From UBA2108 sp002713215 (lineage in GTDB: Bacteria > Bacteroidota > Bacteroidia > Flavobacteriales_G > Salibacteraceae), in NCBI GenBank assembly GCA_937891015.1, contig CALAPY010000057.1, positions 1 to 33,013 on the forward strand: a DNA stretch of 33,013 nucleotides. Reading direction: 5' to 3'. Every line of letters begins with the position of its first letter. Positions within the stretch are counted from its first letter, which is position 1. Below, piece by piece: positions 1-8,052 of the stretch. The notes beneath the pieces are model-generated. The model was not told the origin of the DNA, did no database searches, and worked only from the letters and a program-made list of their open reading frames with translations. The position numbers and the translations under genes were made by a program.

Positions 1-1192
1 CAGTATCACGAAACACGGACAAGTCGGCAGACTTTGTGCCTCCTGCATCGGTAACTTCTAAACTGGACACATTTAATGCAACCCCGGTATTAAGTTCATT
101 GGTTGAGCTTGTATCCCTCAATTCCAAAGAAGAAATTCTTGTGCTATCAGTACTAATTCGGGTTGAGTTATTTGAAATATTACCCGCATTTGTCGTGATG
201 TTTGTCGTATTTGTATTGATTCGAATACTGTCAGCAGTTATTTGAGTTGCGCTGGTAGTAATTGCCGTTGAGTTGTTCGAGATATTACCTGCATTTGTTG
301 TGATGTTTGCTGTGTTTGTGTTGATTCGAATACTGTCAGCGGTAATCTGTGTGGCATTAGAACTTATAGCCGAAGTATTATTCGAAATGGCCCCTGCATT
401 TGTATTTATTCTGGTATTGTAGTTCCCTAATGAATCATAGGCTGTAGCCAGAGAATCGCCCAGGCTTTTCAATCTCAATTTTATTGATGTAGAATCGATT
501 TGATAGCGGGCCAAATGACTCTTAAATTCTGCATCCAATGCATAATTTCCCAAATAGACACTTCCACCATTGGTCAGTTTTAATGAATCGTTGGACTGGT
601 TAAAACTCAATACCTGGGCATCGGTATTGTCCAGATAGGGTGCTAAATTGATAATGGTAGGTGTTCCATTTTGTGTTATGGTCAAATCATTACCGGATAA
701 ACTTAAATCCTGAATTTCATTGTTGGGATCGGCATCCGCATCGTCTACATTAACCGCACTTTCAGCAAACTTTGCATATTGGGCATAAGGAACCGTTAAA
801 AGCTTTGATTCACCAATCTGATTAAAACCATTGCCATCTTTTAGATCCAATTCTACCAAAATGTAGTACGGACTGACCTTACCCAAATCCCAATCAATGG
901 TTTTGAAGTCACCCGTAGTTGCCGTACCTAATCCAATTTCCAGGTTAATCAATCCCAATTGGTTCGTTTGAATACCACTGTGCGTTTCAACGTAAGCCAG
1001 GGGCTGACCTTTTCTATAGATCGTAAATTTTATGTCAACACTGGAGTTTCCTATTACATTTCCACTCGCATCACGGAGAATTGCCTGGTACTTCATACCA
1101 TCCAACGAGCTTTGTCCAAAGGACGAAAAATGAGACCCAAGAACCAAAAAGGAGATTAGGATAAAAGTTTTAATAGTTTGTATGCGGTTCAT
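1..1192 (-). CDS. Fibre-like secreted surface protein, heptad-repeat stalk (partial, runs off window)
   Basis: The frame opens at ATG 1192 on the minus strand and stays open to base 1, so about 397 N-terminal residues are visible and the C-terminus is missing. It begins with a signal peptide ending near FSSFGQ. A domain typical of Bacteroidota tail-fibre-like surface proteins follows (DGMKYQAILRDASG, later TNQLGLINLEIGLG). From about residue 265 the chain becomes a run of seven-residue repeats, most ending in Ile (TTSATQI, TADSIRI, TTNAGNI, SNNSTAI). This suits a trimeric coiled-coil stalk. The gene lies 53 bp downstream of the T9SS-sorted gene at 1246-1755 on the same strand, so the two are probably co-transcribed. 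A head or intramolecular chaperone domain would be expected beyond the edge but cannot be seen. Role as an adhesin or fibre is inference. Confidence 0.8.
   Translation of the reverse strand, partial: MNRIQTIKTFILISFLVLGSHFSSFGQSSLDGMKYQAILRDASGNVIGNSSVDIKFTIYRKGQPLAYVETHSGIQTNQLGLINLEIGLGTATTGDFKTIDWDLGKVSPYYILVELDLKDGNGFNQIGESKLLTVPYAQYAKFAESAVNVDDADADPNNEIQDLSLSGNDLTITQNGTPTIINLAPYLDNTDAQVLSFNQSNDSLKLTNGGSVYLGNYALDAEFKSHLARYQIDSTSIKLRLKSLGDSLATAYDSLGNYNTRINTNAGAISNNTSAISSNATQITADSIRINTNTANITTNAGNISNNSTAITTSATQITADSIRINTNTTNITTNAGNISNNSTRISTDSTRISSLELRDTSSTNELNTGVALNVSSLEVTDAGGTKSADLSVFRDT
135..345 (-). repeat. Tandem 105-bp (35-residue, five-heptad) repeats in the stalk
   Basis: The same 20-base string begins at 216 and again at 321, a period of 105 bp. 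In protein this is 35 residues, exactly five heptads (SNNSTAI, TTSATQI, TADSIRI, NTNTTNI, TTNAGNI). A degenerate further copy continues towards base 100. The period being a multiple of seven keeps the coiled-coil register when copies are gained or lost. Confidence 0.75.
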
Positions 1193-1245
1193 AATGAAAA
1201 AATTAAGTCTTATTCAATTTTAAGATTTTAGTTGAAAGTGAAAGA

Positions 1246-1755
1246 TCACCTGTTTTTTAGAACTTTAAAAGTTTTAAGGAAATTACCGGTTTCGTCCATA
1301 ATGTGCACCAGATAGGTTCCATTACTTAGTTCCGATAAATCGTATGACTCAAGATCAGATTCGATTGCCTGAGTAAATACGGGTTTGTATAGCATATCGT
1401 AGATCACCACCCGGTACTGATCGTTTAATTCCTCAAGCCCCTCGAACGAAACATTCAAATTTCTTGAAGTGGGATTAGGATAAACCTCAACCGAGAGGTC
1501 CGCTGGAATGTAGTTCCATACTCCTACAATTACCCATTCGTATTGATTAAATCCCTGGGTCATAAAATGGGTTTGATTGCCGATAGTTTTGATAATCGGC
1601 TCACCAACTGTCCAGGTAACCGCATAAGTTGAATTGGAAAACTGCTGACCCGCAGTTGAAATTACCTCCAATTTACTTTGCGCAACTACCTGCTTTTCAA
1701 GAAAAAAAGCAAATACTACACAACATAGCAAGCTTATGCCAAGGCGTTTTTCCAT
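1246..1755 (-). CDS. Small secreted protein with T9SS type A sorting domain
   Basis: A 169-residue protein starting at ATG 1755. An N-terminal signal peptide (hydrophobic GISLLCCVVFAFFLE, cleavage probably near VVAQ) precedes a short region with the motif TWTVGEPI and then MTQGFNQ. This segment is often found in small Bacteroidota secreted proteins. The last 80 residues form a T9SS C-terminal domain: VEVYPNPT, then DLSELSNGTYLVHI and FKVLKNR. It should therefore cross the outer membrane by type IX secretion and be anchored on or released from the cell surface. It is the first gene of a likely two-gene unit with the fibre-like gene downstream (gap 53 bp). No catalytic domain is visible, so its role is unknown; association with the fibre is inferred only from position. 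Confidence 0.85.
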   Translation of the reverse strand: MEKRLGISLLCCVVFAFFLEKQVVAQSKLEVISTAGQQFSNSTYAVTWTVGEPIIKTIGNQTHFMTQGFNQYEWVIVGVWNYIPADLSVEVYPNPTSRNLNVSFEGLEELNDQYRVVIYDMLYKPVFTQAIESDLESYDLSELSNGTYLVHIMDETGNFLKTFKVLKNR

Positions 1756-1961
1756 AGGTTAATTGTAATTTTTTAACAACCTATAAAAGTAACAATTGTA
1801 ATGATAAGGCGTTGGCGTCTGAATTTTATTAACCATTTAAACCGATTAACGCTGTTGAAACAGCTATTATAATTGAGTTTCTTTCAATTAAAAGAGGACT
1901 ATTTTAAGACTCAAAATACTTAATTTGGCTTTTGGGTTAGGTCTTAAAAACAGAGTTTGAT

Positions 1962-3326
1962 TTGTATTCAATAATTGATATAGAAACCAACGGTTTAAAC
2001 AGTAAAAGAGGTAAGATAACGGAGATTGCTATTTTCAAACACGACGGAGAAAAAATCGTGGAGGAATTCCAAACACTTATTAATCCGGAAACTCCCATTC
2101 CATACGAAATTACCCGAATTACAGGCATAAGCTCACAGATGGTTGAGGACGCCCCAAAATTTTACCAAGTGGCGAAGGAGATTCTGGAGATTACAGAGGA
2201 CTCAGTATTTGTAGCCCACAACGTAAATTTTGATTATGGCTTTATTCAGGAAGAATTTAAAAACCTGGGATATACCTTCAAGCGAAAAAAACTGTGTACG
2301 GTTAAGCAGAGTAAACTTTTGCTCCCCGGACACCGATCATACTCACTAGGTAGAATATGCAAAGACCTGGGAATACCAATAGAAGGCAGACACCGCGCAG
2401 CCGGTGATGCAAGAGCAACAGTTACCCTCTTTGAAAAATTATTGGAAGTTGATTCTGATCTGGGCACCAAACGTAAAGCTAGCGAGCAACTGTCTAAGTA
2501 CTTACACCCGGAATTTGACATCTCAAAAATCCTTGAAGCTCCTAAAAAGACCGGAGTGTATTACCTATTCAATGAAAAGGGAGATATTATTTATGTTGGA
2601 AAAAGTACGAACATTCGTACCCGGTTAAACAACCACCTGAGGCAGCCGAAAACCAATAAGGCCATGAGAATGCACAATGAAGTTGCGGATGTAGATTATA
2701 GGGTAACGGGCTCGGAATTGATGGCTTTACTGGTGGAATCAGAAGAAATTAAAAGGATAAAACCAAAATTTAATTCCGCTTTAAAAAGAAATAATTTCCC
2801 CTTTGGAATTATTATGGAGGAAGACCTTTTCGGATACATGACTTTGTCAGTGGTTAAATACAATCAGTCGCATAACCCCTATTCTACTTTTACTACGAAA
2901 GCATCGGCTCAAAACCGACTGGAACAGTTAAGCCGAGAGTATAGGTTGTGCCTGGGTCTTTGCGGATTACAAAAATGCGGCAGCGGTTGCGTAACCAAAG
3001 CCGTTGAAGAATGTAATGGAGCGGCACTTTACGAAGAGGAACCTACATGCTATAACGAACGGGTTCGTGAAGCATTGGAATCCCTAACTGTTCTTGGTAA
3101 GGATGCGCTTATAATAGATCGCGGAAAAGACGAGGATAGTTTGTCGGCTATTCTTATTCAAGGCAACAAATACATAGGGTATGGTATTTTCGACCCTGAA
3201 TTTCAAAACAACAAGGATGAGATTCTTGAGCAAATCTCCTACAAGGAAGACAACCCGGATAGCAGGTACATCATTGCCTCTTATTTAAAACACAAACGAG
3301 TAAAGCAAATCATTCCATTGGGCTAA
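1962..3326 (+). CDS. DnaQ-like 3'-5' exonuclease fused to GIY-YIG (UvrC/Cho-type) nuclease
   Basis: 454 residues with two nuclease modules. Residues 1-165 are a DEDDh exonuclease as in the DNA polymerase III epsilon family: D6-x-E8 in DIETNG, D91 in NFDYGF, then H144 and D149 in HRAAGDA. Residues about 196-275 are a GIY-YIG endonuclease: GVYYLF, IIYVGKS, Arg 219, and a conserved Glu region near VESEEIKRIKPKFN. The rest is a Cys-rich tail (CLGLCGLQKCGSGC). The start is TTG 1962, because an in-frame TAG at 1938 leaves no ATG and the family normally begins just before the IVDIETTG-type motif. This two-domain fusion is a known Bacteroidota protein, probably acting in DNA repair, with the GIY-YIG half resembling the 3'-incising part of UvrC or Cho. 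It stands alone, about 90 bp before the channel gene. Confidence 0.85.
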   Translation: MYSIIDIETNGLNSKRGKITEIAIFKHDGEKIVEEFQTLINPETPIPYEITRITGISSQMVEDAPKFYQVAKEILEITEDSVFVAHNVNFDYGFIQEEFKNLGYTFKRKKLCTVKQSKLLLPGHRSYSLGRICKDLGIPIEGRHRAAGDARATVTLFEKLLEVDSDLGTKRKASEQLSKYLHPEFDISKILEAPKKTGVYYLFNEKGDIIYVGKSTNIRTRLNNHLRQPKTNKAMRMHNEVADVDYRVTGSELMALLVESEEIKRIKPKFNSALKRNNFPFGIIMEEDLFGYMTLSVVKYNQSHNPYSTFTTKASAQNRLEQLSREYRLCLGLCGLQKCGSGCVTKAVEECNGAALYEEEPTCYNERVREALESLTVLGKDALIIDRGKDEDSLSAILIQGNKYIGYGIFDPEFQNNKDEILEQISYKEDNPDSRYIIASYLKHKRVKQIIPLG

Positions 3327-3417
3327 AAACCGAAAGTATTTGTTATCGGCATTCCAACGTTAATTAGTAGTTGAGAGTGCATAAAATGCATGGATAGAAA
3401 TTGTTATAATTGCTTCT

Positions 3418-4245
3418 ATGGAACAAGAACGTCCCGCGTGGAAGAACAAAGTTCATGAAATAATATTCGGACATCACACAACCGCCGGAAAGGGGTTTGA
3501 TGTCATTCTTCTTATTGCCATTGTTGCCAGTGTAATTGTATTAATGCTTGACAGCATAGAAGAATTGGATCAGGAGTATGGAGTACTTCTTCAGGGATTG
3601 GAATGGATGTTTACTGCTTTCTTTACGGTTGAATACGTGCTGAGAATTATGACGGCCAAAAATCCCAGAAAGTACGTAACCAGTTTTTTTGGCGTGGTCG
3701 ATTTGGTTTCGATACTACCAACTTACCTTGGTTTGTTTATGGCCGGTTCTCATTATTTACAAATTATCAGAACATTCAGACTCTTAAGAATCTTCCGGAT
3801 TTTGGGTCTATCCAGCTACGTTGGTCAGGCAAATGTATTGGGTGATGCATTAAAGGCCAGCAGGCAAAAGATCATTGTCTTTTTTGGAGTAGTGCTCAGT
3901 ATTAACATTTTAATTGGAACACTTATGTTCTTAATTGAAGGTGCAGAAAATGGATTTACCAGTATTCCGCGGAGTATATACTGGGCCATTGTTACCATGT
4001 CAACCGTTGGGTATGGAGACATAACCCCACAAACTGCTATCGGACAGAGCATTGCGGCAGTTGCCATGATTATTGCCTATGCTATTATCGCCGTTCCCAC
4101 CGGTATTGTTACGCTTAACCTTAAAGAAGCCAGCGATAAAAAGAAGCAGGAAAAACTGGACGAAGACAGCAAAAAATGCCACCGTTGCAGTGCTATCATT
4201 GACAAGGAAGCGAAGTACTGCTCCAATTGCGGTAAGGTGCAATAG
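3418..4245 (+). CDS. Voltage-gated potassium channel with C-terminal zinc ribbon
   Basis: A 275-residue, six-helix ion transporter family channel. S1 is about 27-47, S2 57-78 and S3 88-108. S4 carries arginines at 118, 121, 124 and 127 (IIRTFRLLRIFR), the every-third-residue pattern of a voltage sensor. S5 is about 151-173 and the pore holds the K+ filter TVGYGD at 196-201, followed by S6 at 209-235. After S6 comes a short charged linker and a four-cysteine zinc ribbon, C254-x2-C257 and C268-x2-C271. Family knowledge predicts inner-membrane K+ conductance gated by voltage. The metal-binding tail is an extra that could be a structural or regulatory domain. It starts at ATG 3418 and ends 136 bp before the next CDS. 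Confidence 0.9.
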   Translation: MEQERPAWKNKVHEIIFGHHTTAGKGFDVILLIAIVASVIVLMLDSIEELDQEYGVLLQGLEWMFTAFFTVEYVLRIMTAKNPRKYVTSFFGVVDLVSILPTYLGLFMAGSHYLQIIRTFRLLRIFRILGLSSYVGQANVLGDALKASRQKIIVFFGVVLSINILIGTLMFLIEGAENGFTSIPRSIYWAIVTMSTVGYGDITPQTAIGQSIAAVAMIIAYAIIAVPTGIVTLNLKEASDKKKQEKLDEDSKKCHRCSAIIDKEAKYCSNCGKVQ

Positions 4246-4352
4246 ACTATACTAAAAATGCTGGCTGCCCTCCTTCGTTAACCAGAATTTGGGGATTATA
4301 AAGTCATATTTATTTTCTGACGATTATCATAGTATATTAATAAACAAGTAAT

Positions 4353-4360
4353 TAGATTTG
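4353..4360 (+). promoter_or_regulatory. Bacteroidota -7 element TAGATTTG
   Basis: Exact match to TAnnTTTG placed 21 bases before ATG 4382. The TTG at 4358 that would lengthen the gene lies inside this element, which supports the ATG start. No clear TTG -33 element is seen at the usual distance. Confidence 0.5.
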
Positions 4361-4381
4361 GGAAACTCAAATTTATACGCT

Positions 4382-5590
4382 ATGAAAAAGACAATTTTAC
4401 TGTCCATGGTAATCGTACTTTCATCATGGAATATCAACGCCCAGGACTTCAGAGTAGACGAGGTAATCGTCTATAGTAGCCTAACCCCTCCAACAAAAGT
4501 ATCAGGTGATTCAATCGCTCTTCTCGATACCGTTTCTCTTGCCATTGATCTTTACAATGTAGGATCAAATCTAGTTGGCCCCAATGATTCTGTCGCGGCA
4601 GGTTTCAGTGTCAATGGAAGTTTTATAGGAAACTTTGGTAAAAGAGGAATTGGAACAAACCTGGTTCCTTCAACTTCCGTAGTAGTCCCGGTTAAAGAGA
4701 AGCACGTATTCACCAGTTCCGGATCAGTTAAAATTTGCGCCTGGCCATCGTATACCGGTTTGGGTGGAGATCCTAACAAAGCAAACGATACATCGTGTAA
4801 GATATTCACCGTTTTTCCTCCGCCGGGAGTTCTCTTTACTTCCTTTTCACCTTCAGAAGGTTACAGAGGTAGCAAGGTCAATCTGGACGGTTTTCGATTT
4901 AGCGATACCGCTACTCAAAACGTGGTAAAGATTAATGGTGTAAATGCAGTGGTTGACTCTGCAGAGAAAAACTTTCTTCGGATAATTGTACCAGCTACTG
5001 CAACTTCCGGAAAAATTTCGGTAACCACAGCTGGAAAAACCAGCACTGCGCCTGGCACATATACAGTTAGAGTCCCGGTTATTAATTCTTTTAGTCCAGA
5101 CTCGGCATTTGTGACAGATACTGTTCGAGTGCTCTGTACTGATGTTATTACTAAACCCATTGTAAAATTTAACGGCACCATAACTCCTGCAGCTGATGTC
5201 ATCTGGAATGGAGACACTGTATGGGCAGAAGTACCGGTAGGCGCAACCACAGGAAAAATAATGCTGGACTTTGATATTACTACTGCCAGCAGCGCAACGG
5301 ATTTTATCGTAAGAATGCCTATTGATACTTCCAAAGACACAACCTCGGTTCGGTACCTGGTTCAGGAAGAGGGAAAAATCTGGCATCATGGAAGCCACAT
5401 ATCAATTACTAATATTATTGGCGTTTTTGACTTAACAGTGGTTGATCTAAATGGAAAAGTGGTTCTATCTAAGGAACTCAAACTGGAAGACAAATCGGAG
5501 TTCGTAGAAGTGGACGTTTCCGGTTTGAATGGAGGAACCTACATTGCAATTATTGATAAATCCTATTTCAAATTTGTTAAAATGGAATAA
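4382..5590 (+). CDS. Secreted IPT/TIG-domain protein with T9SS-type C-terminus
   Basis: 402 residues from ATG 4382, which gives a classic signal peptide (MKKTILLSMVIVLSSW, cleavage near NINAQ). The first 150 residues resemble a CARDB-like beta-sandwich found in Bacteroidota surface proteins. Two IPT/TIG immunoglobulin-like domains follow, one starting at FTSFSPSEGYRGS and one at VINSFSPDSAF. The last 80 residues look like a T9SS sorting domain (VVDLNGKVVLSKEL, then DVSGLNGGTYIAI), although the usual YPNP opening is replaced by a GKIWHHG stretch. It is probably displayed on the cell surface; ligand and role are unknown. A -7 promoter element lies just upstream and a strong terminator follows, so it is likely transcribed alone. 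Confidence 0.8.
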   Translation: MKKTILLSMVIVLSSWNINAQDFRVDEVIVYSSLTPPTKVSGDSIALLDTVSLAIDLYNVGSNLVGPNDSVAAGFSVNGSFIGNFGKRGIGTNLVPSTSVVVPVKEKHVFTSSGSVKICAWPSYTGLGGDPNKANDTSCKIFTVFPPPGVLFTSFSPSEGYRGSKVNLDGFRFSDTATQNVVKINGVNAVVDSAEKNFLRIIVPATATSGKISVTTAGKTSTAPGTYTVRVPVINSFSPDSAFVTDTVRVLCTDVITKPIVKFNGTITPAADVIWNGDTVWAEVPVGATTGKIMLDFDITTASSATDFIVRMPIDTSKDTTSVRYLVQEEGKIWHHGSHISITNIIGVFDLTVVDLNGKVVLSKELKLEDKSEFVEVDVSGLNGGTYIAIIDKSYFKFVKME

Positions 5591-5613
5591 GAAATAGTCC
5601 AATCTTAAATTTA

Positions 5614-5655
5614 AAGCCTCAATGCTATTTGAATGCATTGGGGCTTTTTTATTTT
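5614..5655 (+). terminator. Rho-independent terminator after the IPT/TIG gene
   Basis: Twelve-base arms 5614-5625 (AAGCCTCAATGC) and 5635-5646 pair with one G-U, around a 9-base loop. A T-rich run follows to 5655. It closes the upstream unit and makes the in-frame ATG at 5622, inside the stem, an unlikely start for the carbonic anhydrase. Confidence 0.85.
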
Positions 5656-5678
5656 TACGCTTTAAAATTTTACAAATT

Positions 5679-6239
5679 ATGACAGCAGCAGATTCACTAA
5701 AGAAAATCAAAGAAGGTAACGAAAGGTATGTACAAGATGTGCTTACTCATCCCAATTCAGATAATACCAGAAAAGCATCTCAAACCGGAGGGCAAAGTCC
5801 ATTTGCCATAGTTCTAAGTTGTGCAGATTCCAGGGTAGTTCCCGAACTGATATTCGATCAGGGAATTGGCGATCTGTTTGTAATTCGCGTAGCCGGGAAT
5901 ACGGCTAATGCCTCTTCGATAGCATCCATTGAATACGCGGTAGCCCATTTAGGAACTAAACTAATTGTTGTTCTTGGACATGAGAGTTGTGGTGCTTGTG
6001 GTGCCGCTGTAGCTGGAGGTGATAACGGACCAAACCTGAATCACCTGTTGGACATGATTCAGCCTGCGGTTGATAAAAGTGAAAACAAAGAGGTAAACGA
6101 CGTTGTAAAAATAAACGCGGCAATACAGGCAGAAGAACTCGTGAACCAGTCAAAAATAATTGCTAATGCAGTAGAAAATTCTGGTGTAGAGATAGTTTCG
6201 GCATATTATAACTTAAACGGCGGAAAGGTGAATTTTTAA
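5679..6239 (+). CDS. Beta-class carbonic anhydrase
   Basis: 186 residues from ATG 5679, interconverting CO2 and bicarbonate in the cytoplasm. The zinc site is complete: C48 and D50-x-R52 in CADSRV, then H101 and C104 in GHESCGAC. These are the usual ligands plus the Asp-Arg dyad of the beta class. The GNTAN motif and the SIEYAVAHLGTKLIVVLGH core strand are also typical. A longer frame from ATG 5622 would add 19 residues but would start inside the terminator stem, so the internal ATG is preferred. It sits between a terminator and sucD, with 52 bp to the latter. Bicarbonate supply for carboxylation reactions or pH control is the likely role. Confidence 0.93.
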   Translation: MTAADSLKKIKEGNERYVQDVLTHPNSDNTRKASQTGGQSPFAIVLSCADSRVVPELIFDQGIGDLFVIRVAGNTANASSIASIEYAVAHLGTKLIVVLGHESCGACGAAVAGGDNGPNLNHLLDMIQPAVDKSENKEVNDVVKINAAIQAEELVNQSKIIANAVENSGVEIVSAYYNLNGGKVNF

Positions 6240-6248
6240 TCACCTTTC
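6223..6248. other. Stem-loop over the carbonic anhydrase stop codon
   Basis: Nine-base perfect arms GAAAGGTGA (6223-6231) and TCACCTTTC (6240-6248) enclose an 8-base A/T loop that holds the TAA stop. There is no proper T-tract, so it is more likely a 3'-end stabilising hairpin or weak terminator than a full terminator. The sucD -7 element begins four bases downstream. Confidence 0.4.
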
Positions 6249-6251
6249 GAT

Positions 6252-6259
6252 TACTTTTG
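6252..6259 (+). promoter_or_regulatory. -7 element TACTTTTG before sucD
   Basis: Exact TAnnTTTG match 32 bases before the sucD ATG, predicting a leader of roughly 26-28 bases. No TTG -33 element stands out, as the preceding bases are the stem-loop at 6223-6248. Confidence 0.4.
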
Positions 6260-6291
6260 GCGTCCCAGAAAAAGACAGAAAAAAGACTAAA

Positions 6292-7176
6292 ATGAGTGTA
6301 CTCGTTAATAAGGATTCTAAAATAGTTGTACAAGGATTTACCGGTGGAGAAGGTACATTCCATGCCGGCCAAATGATTGACTACGGAACCAATGTTGTCG
6401 GTGGAGTTACTCCCGGTAAAGGTGGCCAAACTCATCTGGATCGTCCGGTATTTAATACGGTTGAAGATGCAGTAAATGAAACCGGCGCTGATGTATCCAT
6501 CATATTTGTTCCACCTGCATTTGCGGCTGACGCAATTATGGAAGCTGCTAACGCAGGAATTAAAGTAATCATATGCATTACGGAAGGAATTCCGGTTTCT
6601 GATATGGTTGGTGTAAAGGAATACCTTACCGATTATGATTGTAGGTTAATTGGCCCTAACTGCCCTGGAGTAATAACTCCTGATGGGGCAAAGGTTGGAA
6701 TTATGCCCGGGTTTGTATTCAAAGAAGGGCGAATTGGTATTGTATCTAAATCGGGTACTTTAACCTACGAAGCTGCAGACCAGGTGGTAAAAGCTGGTTT
6801 TGGAGTTTCAACAGCTATCGGAATTGGTGGGGACCCCATTATTGGAACCTCAACCAAGGATGCTGTTAAGTTGTTGCTTGATGATCCTGAAACGGATGCG
6901 ATAGTAATGATTGGTGAAATTGGTGGAAACTACGAAGCTGAAGCTGCCCGATACATTCAAAGCAAGGGGAATCCAAAACCGGTTGTTGGTTTTATTGCCG
7001 GCCAAACTGCTCCTAAGGGCAAGAGAATGGGACATGCCGGAGCCATAATTGGAGGTGCTGATGATACTGCTGCCGCTAAAATGAGAATTATGAGAGAATG
7101 TGGTATTTACGTAAGTGAATCTCCTGCCACAATCGGATCTACTCTGGCTGAAGCATTGGACCAGGTTAACGCCTAG
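6292..7176 (+). CDS. sucD: Succinyl-CoA synthetase (ADP-forming), alpha subunit
   Basis: 294 residues, the usual length. The enzyme makes ATP (or GTP) from succinyl-CoA in the TCA cycle. The N-terminal CoA-binding fold has GFTGGEGTFH at 15-24. The second half is the ligase domain with the active-site phosphohistidine H248 in KGKRMGHAGAIIGG (E. coli H246). GPNCPG at 121-126 and SKSGTLTYE are further signature segments. The beta subunit gene sucC is not in the window, so the two subunits are encoded apart here. The gene has its own -7 element after the carbonic anhydrase. Confidence 0.97.
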   Translation: MSVLVNKDSKIVVQGFTGGEGTFHAGQMIDYGTNVVGGVTPGKGGQTHLDRPVFNTVEDAVNETGADVSIIFVPPAFAADAIMEAANAGIKVIICITEGIPVSDMVGVKEYLTDYDCRLIGPNCPGVITPDGAKVGIMPGFVFKEGRIGIVSKSGTLTYEAADQVVKAGFGVSTAIGIGGDPIIGTSTKDAVKLLLDDPETDAIVMIGEIGGNYEAEAARYIQSKGNPKPVVGFIAGQTAPKGKRMGHAGAIIGGADDTAAAKMRIMRECGIYVSESPATIGSTLAEALDQVNA

Positions 7177-7219
7177 CGCCGAATATATTGCCAGTTAACT
7201 AAAACAACAGGGCGAAAAT

Positions 7220-8035
7220 TTAACACCCTTGCTTGCCCAGTATAAACTGGAATTTCTGGCTTATTTTTTTACCATCCGCATTTTCTGCTGGAATCCAGGT
7301 GGGCATTTCAGAGATTATTTTCATCAGTAATTTATCCAATATTTTATTCTCACTCGACACGGCCATTTCTACATCCGAAGCTTTTCCCTCTTCATTAATG
7401 GTGAAGGAAACGGTGGTTGCCGGTGACAAGGCCACGAGTCTTTCCTTGTCTTCGATTTGATCGTAACTATTTTCTCTCAAATAGTTGAGTAAAGCTTCCA
7501 TATCTCCAGGATAATGTGCCTGTTTATCGGGAACTACAATAAATTGGGAAACCATTTTTCGATCTTCGGTTACACCGGTTACCGAATTAGACACCTTGTA
7601 GTTAACCTCCAACAATATTCGGTCCCCTACCTCAACCGATTGAATGAGCTTCTTCTGGTCCGGAGTAAATTTACTGTTACTACCGGAAACAACATCACTG
7701 CTTTCGTCGACACTTAAATCGACCGATGTATATTCTTTAATCCAATTAGAGGGATAATCGACAATAAAATCTTCCAGTGAATTTGCTGCCTGCAGTTTTT
7801 CAAATTCCACCTGTTTTCCATATACACTATTAAGGTAGTACTCCACTTCTACATTCTTCAATTTATTCTGGACAATGGGAATGCCCCAATTCCAAGAATG
7901 ATAAGCCCCAGAGACCGAACCCGGTTTACAGGTCAGATTAGTTGATGCCCCTATATCAATAGGATTAATACTTACTAATGCCCAAAGTCCCAGGAAAGAA
8001 ATTGTAAATCCAATGAATAATGTACTTTTCTTCAT
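7220..8035 (-). CDS. Secreted or membrane-anchored protein with TonB C-terminal-like domain
   Basis: 271 residues starting at ATG 8035. The N-terminus (KKSTLFIGFTISFLGLWALV) is a signal peptide or anchor. The middle, residues about 35-180, has no recognised domain; it contains the segment QVEFEKLQAANSLEDF and two conserved-looking beta stretches. The last 85 residues match the TonB C-terminal fold: VSFTINEEGKASDVEM, then LDKLLMKIISEMPTWIPAENADGK and KFQFIL. It ends in Cys. Proteins of this kind in Bacteroidota carry the TonB-C domain without a full energy-transducing anchor and proline-rich spacer, so classical TonB function is doubtful. It is divergent to the membrane-bound winged-helix regulator, from which it is separated by a direct-repeat array. 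That layout suggests it is a regulated target of the neighbour. Confidence 0.75.
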   Translation of the reverse strand: MKKSTLFIGFTISFLGLWALVSINPIDIGASTNLTCKPGSVSGAYHSWNWGIPIVQNKLKNVEVEYYLNSVYGKQVEFEKLQAANSLEDFIVDYPSNWIKEYTSVDLSVDESSDVVSGSNSKFTPDQKKLIQSVEVGDRILLEVNYKVSNSVTGVTEDRKMVSQFIVVPDKQAHYPGDMEALLNYLRENSYDQIEDKERLVALSPATTVSFTINEEGKASDVEMAVSSENKILDKLLMKIISEMPTWIPAENADGKKISQKFQFILGKQGC

Positions 8036-8052
8036 AATTAAAATCTTTACAC

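Noticed and set aside
1..1192. Prophage tail fibre gene
   Set aside because: It has a signal peptide and a T9SS gene as neighbour, and no phage structural, integrase or lysis gene is present, so a cell-surface fibre is more likely.
1851..1864. Small hairpin GCTGT-TGAA-ACAGC in the 206-bp gap between the T9SS gene and the exonuclease
   Set aside because: Five-bp stem only and no T-tract; it cannot be told from chance. I see no promoter match in this gap.
4853..5398. Minus-strand frame of 181 codons inside the IPT/TIG gene
   Set aside because: Antisense shadow of a gene with clear signal peptide and domains; its composition is rich in Cys and Ser as expected of a shadow.
5622..5678. Upstream ATG extending the carbonic anhydrase by 19 residues
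   Set aside because: It lies in the terminator stem, and the family start fits ATG 5679.
6292..7176. Search for the sucC partner next to sucD
   Set aside because: Neither neighbour is the beta subunit. Separate location is known in this phylum, so it is not treated as an anomaly.
7220..8035. True TonB energy transducer
   Set aside because: No ExbB/ExbD neighbours and no proline-rich periplasm-spanning linker; only the C-terminal domain resembles TonB.
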